Origin: Avena insularis
Taxonomy: Eukaryota; Streptophyta; Magnoliopsida; Poales; Poaceae
Length of the DNA: 64,000 nucleotides
Reading direction: 5' to 3'
NCBI GenBank assembly: GCA_023614405.1
Contig: CM042685.1
Span: forward strand, 235,145,661 to 235,209,660
This document shows positions 58,690-64,000 of this stretch, in pieces. The notes beneath the pieces are model-generated. The model saw only the letters and a list, made by a program, of their open reading frames with translations, had not been told where the DNA came from and made no database searches. A program made the position numbers and the translations under genes. The first letter of the stretch is position 1, and the number at the start of each line of letters is the position of its first letter.

Positions 58690-60420
58690 CTAAATCTAGT
58701 AAAAAGAAAAAGAGAGAGGAGATGCAAGGAACCCACGGAGACCAGACGCACTCAAGCAGGAGCTACGCACGACGCACGCAGCTAGGCTTGAGATCTAATC
58801 TCAAGCGACGCCGAGTGTATCGCTCTCTCCTCAGGCAGGCTGCCGGAGGAGAACGATCCGAGGCGTACGTACACGTTGTAGGCCGACCGTTTTGCGGCGA
58901 AGAGCGTCTAGACCATGGCCGGCGTCATCTTTCCCGATGGCAAGAGTTGGTGCTAATATTTTGGTCTTGTTCTTATTGCACCTAGCATGGCGGTACGGGT
59001 CGGCCAAGACACGGCGTATGCCGTCCATGGGCATAAGCGTGCCTACGCATGATCCTCGCCCGCCTCATCCTTTCTTTGCCTCGAGCGTCGCCGTTGAGCG
59101 GCAGGGTGGCTGAACTCGGCCGCAACAAGGGCATCATCTATCGGAGCTCGCCTACACGAGGCTCTAAACCAAGCCTAGCTGCTCCGTTGACGGAGGCGCC
59201 GTCGACGGGCCAGCTCTTTCCGCGGAGTCGGCGTGGCGCCGTATACGTCCTCATCGGAGGATGCAGCCTCACTGTCTGGTAGATCGGACCGACACGTCAT
59301 CTAAGGCGGCGCCCCATGACTGCGTGAACAGTCTATGGGCGTCGACGTGTTTTTGCCCACGGGCAAACTTCATGTCCTCAACTCGCCGCCGACTCGCCAC
59401 GATCGGCATCATCCAAGCTACAGGCCGACCATGCTCTTGGTGCTGTTTTCCAAGCTGGCTAGGTCATCGCTGGCTGGACACTAGGGCTGTGACGCTGCCA
59501 GGACGCGCGCGCTGCGCAAGCCGAGAATGAGGCTGATCACAAGTCCATATGCGCGTGCATGCACGTGTATATAGTACCTATAAGTGAGCATGACTGCATG
59601 CATGCTGAAAGCTCTTGATCAGTCGCTGTTGGCCGGCTGCTTGGCCATGGAGATGGCTGCAGTCCATCACCACCGACGGCGGCACACTCCATATTAGGCG
59701 GCACGCTCGTGATATGTGCTCGTCGTCTCCTTATCTAACTCCTCAACCACTTCTACTTCCGCGGGGCATACCCCTCGCACTTCGGCGAAACTACACGGTC
59801 ATCGAACGACGATCCAGGCCAAGCGCAACCATGCAAGCTACCCGACTTCAACCACTTCAACGCCGCTCAAGACCGACGAGGCAAGACGGCGAGACAGACA
59901 TGACCGGAGCAAAGGCCATGCTATCTACGGCGCGTGTACGCGCTAGTACACGGACTCTGCCGTCGCCAACACACATCACCACCATCATGCATGGAGAACG
60001 CGAAGCGAAGACCGAAGACGACGACCAAGCGGCTTAATCGGAGGTGTCCAGCGGTTCTATCCGTGGGAGTAATTAACCGGGAGCTTTCCGAGGCTCCAGG
60101 AACTAGGAGACCACAATCGCCTTGTCATGTTGGCCGCGCTGTACCTTTTTCCGTCTTTTGTTTTTATGTATTTGTATACTGGCACGCCCGTTATGTTTTC
60201 TCCCGGCGTACGGAAAATCCCTTTTCTTCCTCCTCTCCTAGAAAAACGGTATTTTCCATATCAAACATACCCATATCCAGTCGGTCAGATATTCGTGGAT
60301 GCTCGTATCCAGTCGGTTGCACATCCGTGGATACCCTTATCCATGAATATAATTGTTATCCTTACATATATTGTATGCATTCCTAAGCTTGATTTGATGG
60401 TCGTTGTCATCCGCCCACCA
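58690..60420. other. GC-rich block without a recognisable gene
   Basis: Sharp change from AT-rich to GC-rich at about 58700, lasting to about 60100. Frames on both strands are short and none shows a motif I know. The texture (AGAGAGGAGATGCAAGG at the start, ACGTACGTACACG, TATATAGTACCTATAAG near 59570) suggests an old LTR or a gene relic. No ends or target duplication were found. Confidence 0.35.
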
Positions 60421-60630
60421 TAGTGTATAGCTAGGCAGCCGCCACACCTGCCTTAAAACCTTTGGATTTTCTTCAGTATCTCAAGCATCGATTACCCCGA
60501 CGACAAATTTGTTGTGTTCATGCCATTCATGCCCGCTTCCTCATAGCCTATAATCTCATGACAAGGATGAGACGAATCATGTTGACCTAAGGTATGTCTT
60601 ATATTCATATTTGCTCGATTATACACATTA

Positions 60631-60724
60631 TTCCCTCCGGGTCAAAGTAATTTGGTGTAGTTGGGGAGTACGCTTGCATTAGACATAGAATATGGTTGCA
60701 CCAATTAATTTGGACCGGAGGGCG
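60631..60724. mobile_element. Stowaway-like MITE, 94 bp
   Basis: TTCCCTCCGGGTCAAAGTAATTTGG and inverted CCAATTAATTTGGACCGGAGGGCG, with TA on both sides. Confidence 0.75.
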
Positions 60725-60930
60725 TACTATTCATGTTACTCCCTGTAGTACATATTATCTAAGAGATTAAACGTGAGTAGCAGGGAGCTCTCTCAGCACT
60801 CCTGAGGCGCGTCGTGCGGTGCTTTGCTCGCTGGATGTGGACGCGTTGGGCTTAGACATACGTTCAGTTGGGAATACCCAAGACGTTTCCAGTTCCACCC
60901 GATCACTCGCTGCAGCTCCAGGCTCCAGCC

Positions 60931-62935
60931 ATGGTATTGCCGACCACCAGCTCCTGCTTGCTCTTCCTCCTCACGCTCCTCCTCCCCCTCTCGACGGTCG
61001 CCGTGCCGTGCAGGCTCCGCTTCCCGTCGCTTGAGATAGCTTCCTTCAACGCCTCGAAGCCACCCAGCACCTTCCTCGAGGTGGACCACCCGATCGGGCC
61101 ACCGCACGGCAGCGTCGGGCCCTGCTCCGTGCTGCTTCTCTCCGGCTCCTTCAGCTACACCTACGGCCGGCCTCCTTCCACCGCCGCCTACGCGCCGCCC
61201 GAGTGACTCGCCACAGCGTGCGGCCGGGGCTGGTCCGTCGCACTCGCGGTGCTCGAGTGGAGCGCCGACTGCCGCGGCCGCCGGTTCGATCGCATCTTGG
61301 GTGTATGGCTCTCCGGCGCCGAGCTCCTCCACAGCTACACCGCGGAGCCGCGCCCCAACAGTATCCTCTGGTCAGTCTCCCGCGATATCACGAGGTACGC
61401 GACCCTTCTCTCCGAGCCTGGCGACCGCACATACACCTCTACTTTGACTACACGCCATCGCCACCGCCATCACTGTTACAATTGCGACAAGAAGATAACG
61501 AAGAACGAAAAACGAAAAACACAGCAAGGGGACACAGATTTAACGTGGAAAACCTCTCCAACAAAGAGAGGAAAAAACCACGGGCGCCAGCCAGCGAAAC
61601 TTCACTATATCGAGGAGTGTTTACAAACGCCGGGGATTTCACAGATGCAACACATCCCAACCGGCGGCTTACAAGGGGTTTACACTCGGCCCAAGCCTCC
61701 GGCGACGGGCCTCGCTCCACTCGTCAGAAGTTGGCCTATACTTTGTAGAATTTGGATCAACATATAACAACCACCACCGCAGTGGCATGCCGATCTGATC
61801 TTGCCCATCTCAAGAAGCCTGCCTCTATACGACGGGCAGTGGTTTTCCATCTAGAACTCCATGGATGTGCAGTCAAAGAAGCTTGCCATTCCGTCGAACA
61901 ACTACAGGGCGGTCCTTGAGGTGTCCGTTTCCTTCCACGGCAGGGACGAGTCTGGTACACGAACCCTCCAAACGAGTACATTGAGGCTAACAACCTGTTT
62001 GGCCTTCCTAGCAACAGTGCCTTCCGGGAGATCGTAGTTAAGGTCGATGAAGACATCGTGGGTGTTGTTTGTCCGTTCACGGTCATCTACACCGGCAGCG
62101 TCAACCCGCTTTTGTGGCGGCCTATCACTGGTGTTGGCTCATTCAATCTCCCAACATATGACATCGACATCACGCCGTTCCTGGGGAAACTCCTGGACGG
62201 CAAGAAGCATGATTTTGGGTTTGGTGTGACAAATGCATTGGATGTGTGGTACATCGATGCCAATTTGCATCTGTGGTTGGTCACAAGAGTGGCAAGACGA
62301 CTGGGGGCTTGGTCAGCCACGAGGCGTCCGTGTCGGAAAATGTGCAGTCGAAGTTCAGCGGGTTGGATGGGCGGTTTGTGACGACGGCAAGCCGGCATGT
62401 CCTCGCCACCGGGTGGGTGGAATCATCACATGGAAATGTCATGACAACATTCCACAAGAGATTCAGCTATGAAAACAGCAATGTGTATAGCAAGAGTGGC
62501 TCAGCACAAGTGGTGAACCAAACGATCGACACCAGGTCCGCTGTTTCCGCCACAATCGGCGACACGGTGCTGCTCTCGCAAGAAGTCCACCAGGTCTTCC
62601 CACTGTATCTTTTCGACAGAACCTCAGACGAAGTGGGTGATGAGTACTCGCTGGTTTCAGTTGTCAAGATGGGCATCAGCGAGAAGAGGCAGCAAGGTTT
62701 CTCCAACAGCTCTCTGTAGAACTTGGTGATTTCTAGATCAGGGGAAAACCATCGGGTGTATAAGTATGTGGGTACCGATGGATGCTACTTCAGAGATGTG
62801 AGCAGCAAGAACTACACTGTCGTTCTCGACCATTTTGATGGTTCATGCTTGAAGAGACCGCGAGATGTTGGGTCCAGATTCCTCTCTAGGTTGTCTATAC
62901 CATCTATTGATCGAGCTGTACATGTAGAGAGCTGA
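60931..62935 (+). pseudogene. PNGase A-like glycoamidase pseudogene
   Basis: Similar to plant peptide-N4-(N-acetyl-beta-glucosaminyl)asparagine amidase A, which removes N-glycans from glycopeptides. ATG 60931 opens a signal peptide (CLLFLLTLLLPLSTVA). Family text: FLEVDHPIGPPHGSVGPCSVLLL, FSYTYGRPP, AVLEWSADCRGRRFDRILGVWLSGAELL, ADLILPISRSLPLYDGQWF, WYTNPPNEYIEA, GVVCPFTVIYTGSVNPLLWRP, FNLPTYDIDITPFLGKLLDG, TGWVESSHGNVMTTF, YKYVGTDGCYFRDVSS. Lesions: TGA 61204-61206, a loss of about 20 codons near 61420, an insertion at 61474-61769, TAG 61852-61854, shifts near 61950 and 62275, and TAG 62717-62719. It ends at TGA 62933-62935. The length fits the family once the insertion is removed. Confidence 0.88.
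61474..61769. mobile_element. Short LTR-like insertion (solo LTR or TRIM) in the PNGase A pseudogene
   Basis: A 296-bp insertion starting TGTTACAATTG and ending ATCAACATATAACA, so its ends are TGTTA/TAACA. The flanks are ATCAC and ACCAC, a five-base duplication with one mismatch. Inside is GATTTAACGTGGAAAACC...AAAAAACCAC and CTATATCGAGGAGTG, phrases I recall as common in a widespread grass insertion sequence. Strand is unassigned. Confidence 0.65.
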
Positions 62936-64000
62936 GTCGTTTGTTCGGGTAGTCTGTAACTGTCATAAGGACTGCATAGTGAGTATCTTATGCGTCGGTG
63001 TCAGCCCGTATGTATTACATCATACTGCTAACGATACTAGATTTAGTTGGGCCTAATCAATGCATTTATCAATCCTACCGCTTGGGAATTTGCACCGCAG
63101 AGGCTCCCAACTCACGCACGTCCCGTTATCTCTCTCAGTTGTTTTTTTTCTCTTCCTATATGACCAGCGGGAGGGCAGTTCTTCCAATCACAACACCTAA
63201 GTGGATTAATTTCATCGCGACATCCCCATCTGTTGTTACAAGAAATAGGTGCAAGGTCAGTTGCAGGCTGCACCCTCATTCCACCATATTTTTTTGGTGT
63301 TTTCTTCAAAAAAAAATACAATGGCGCAATGAAAACTTAGTGAATTGACTATGATAGAAATTGAAAATAACATTTCGGATAAGATTCCTTATGAAGAACT
63401 AATTGAAGATTTTGCCTCAATGGATGATGGTAGGATAGCACGTTTCTGCCAGGAATGTCTTCTTTCTGTTCTAAATTAGTTGTCCCAATTTTGTATAGCG
63501 TATTTAAATGTATTTTAGTGTATATGTAAATACGAGTTTAGATAAACTTGGAACAACTAATTTGAAACAGAGGAAGTATTACTTCTGAATTCTTTGATTG
63601 CTTTTTATAATATGTATTTTTTCCAAAAATTGTATTACCATCAACATATATATAAATTCTAAAACCATATTTTTCTATTTTTCAGTGGTTATATTGAGAG
63701 CCCAAATTTTTGTTTCGCACGGGGCCTCCGTTTCTCATGTACGGCCCTGGTCGGTGTAGTAGGTATATATCTTTGAACACTGCTACTGATTACTTGTATA
63801 CTATATTCTTCTAAGATTGTACTATATTTCTGGTGCTTGAGCATGTTAATTGAATCTCTTTTATCCATGTGTATTAAGTCTTAACCAAGGTATGGCATGG
63901 AGCTTGGCTTCTCCATGTTTTTGTGCCCGTTAACGACCAACAAATGGAATTTGAGAAAATGTTGAAGATTTCTCATGCTCGTTGAGGTAAATCTCTGGCT
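62936..64000. other. AT-rich 3' flank of the pseudogene
   Basis: No gene is seen apart from the MITE at 63461-63576. Short frames here carry no known motif. Confidence 0.6.
63461..63576. mobile_element. Degenerate Stowaway-like MITE
   Basis: TTTCTGTTCTAAATTAGTTGTCCC and inverted GGAACAACTAATTTGAAACAGAGGAAG with TA after it. The arms pair with several mismatches. Confidence 0.65.

Larger units (their letters stand above)
50330..58690 (+). other. Exon-like segments of an unidentified transcript, mostly intron-like DNA
   Basis: A GC-rich leader (50330-50680) ends in GCAAG|GTACGT. AT-rich text with exon-like islands follows: about 50893-50939 (after TTGCAG, before GTGATC), about 53280-53411 (before GTAAGA), 54471-54635 (after TTTATAG, before GTAAGC) and from 56752 (after TTTCCAG). 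The island at 54471 could code for RRQGEALSAHACLLLEKALEEMVPEVFSVVDM, which I do not recognise. No long frame links them, so this may be a noncoding RNA gene or a gene relic. The remaining 50.7-58.7 kb holds no other gene that I can support, only two MITEs and one short duplication. Confidence 0.3.

Noticed and set aside
58722..60386. Several plus-strand frames of 73-150 residues
   Set aside because: Overlapping in different frames, no shared domain, no consistent start; only the GC-rich block itself is reported.
60738..60760. Second MITE end (TACTCCCTGTAGTAC) next to 60631-60724
   Set aside because: Only one arm is visible and no partner inverted arm was found nearby.

Overview
The window is repeat-dense nuclear DNA of a grass, most likely a member of Pooideae (wheat, barley, oat or ryegrass group). 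The evidence is a stack of LTR retrotransposons of grass type, a CACTA transposon with ACCGGGACTAAA subterminal repeats, several Stowaway MITEs (CTCCCTCC...GGAGGGAG, TA target duplications), and only one recognisable host gene, which is a pseudogene. Genus and element family names cannot be settled from the sequence alone.

Positions 1-32308 read as one nest of LTR retrotransposons, each inserted in the next. From inside out: a minus-strand LTR (1-2374) and a complete minus-strand Gypsy element of Tat type (5552-18382, target duplication GTTGG) both lie in element E1 (3' LTR 4360-5551 plus 18388-18765). E1 lies in the 3' internal region of L1 (18766-21339). L1 lies near the 3' end of E2 (21340-22980). 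E2 lies in the 5' LTR of S (22981-30804), and S lies in the pol gene of a Gypsy element G3 (30805 onward). A 1.29 kb solo LTR (28524-29811, target duplication TCCAT) sits in the S 3' LTR. All missing left halves are expected outside the window, so no deletion is needed to explain the layout.

The Tat-type element carries a decayed gag-protease-RT-RNase H-integrase on the minus strand. Between pol and its 3' LTR it carries an intron-containing antisense gene on the plus strand, with a putative-gypsy-type-transposon (Transposase_28-like) N-terminus and coiled coils. Several of its stop codons, and the loss of one RT active-site aspartate, look like deamination of methylated CG or CHG cytosines.

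Positions 35021-49472 are a 14.5 kb CACTA element with TTG target duplications. On the minus strand it encodes a TNP2-type transposase (45633-48914) and a second gene ending in a Ulp1-like C48 protease domain with its catalytic residues in place (35519-39308). Between them lie two head-to-head copies of an accessory gene of unknown function, a 669-bp tandem duplication, an AT-rich tandem array and a tandem array whose 165-bp unit folds into a hairpin. Each coding unit, and the hairpin array, is preceded by ACCGGGACTAAA repeats and then a TATA box. The two accessory copies also have three E2F-like TTCCCGCC sites each in that interval.

Positions 49476-64000 are a less repetitive tail. They hold a broken coiled-coil ORF, a divergent TATA-driven transcription start with exon-like segments, four Stowaway MITEs, and a pseudogene of the peptide-N-glycanase A (PNGase A) family at 60931-62935, interrupted by a short LTR-like insertion.
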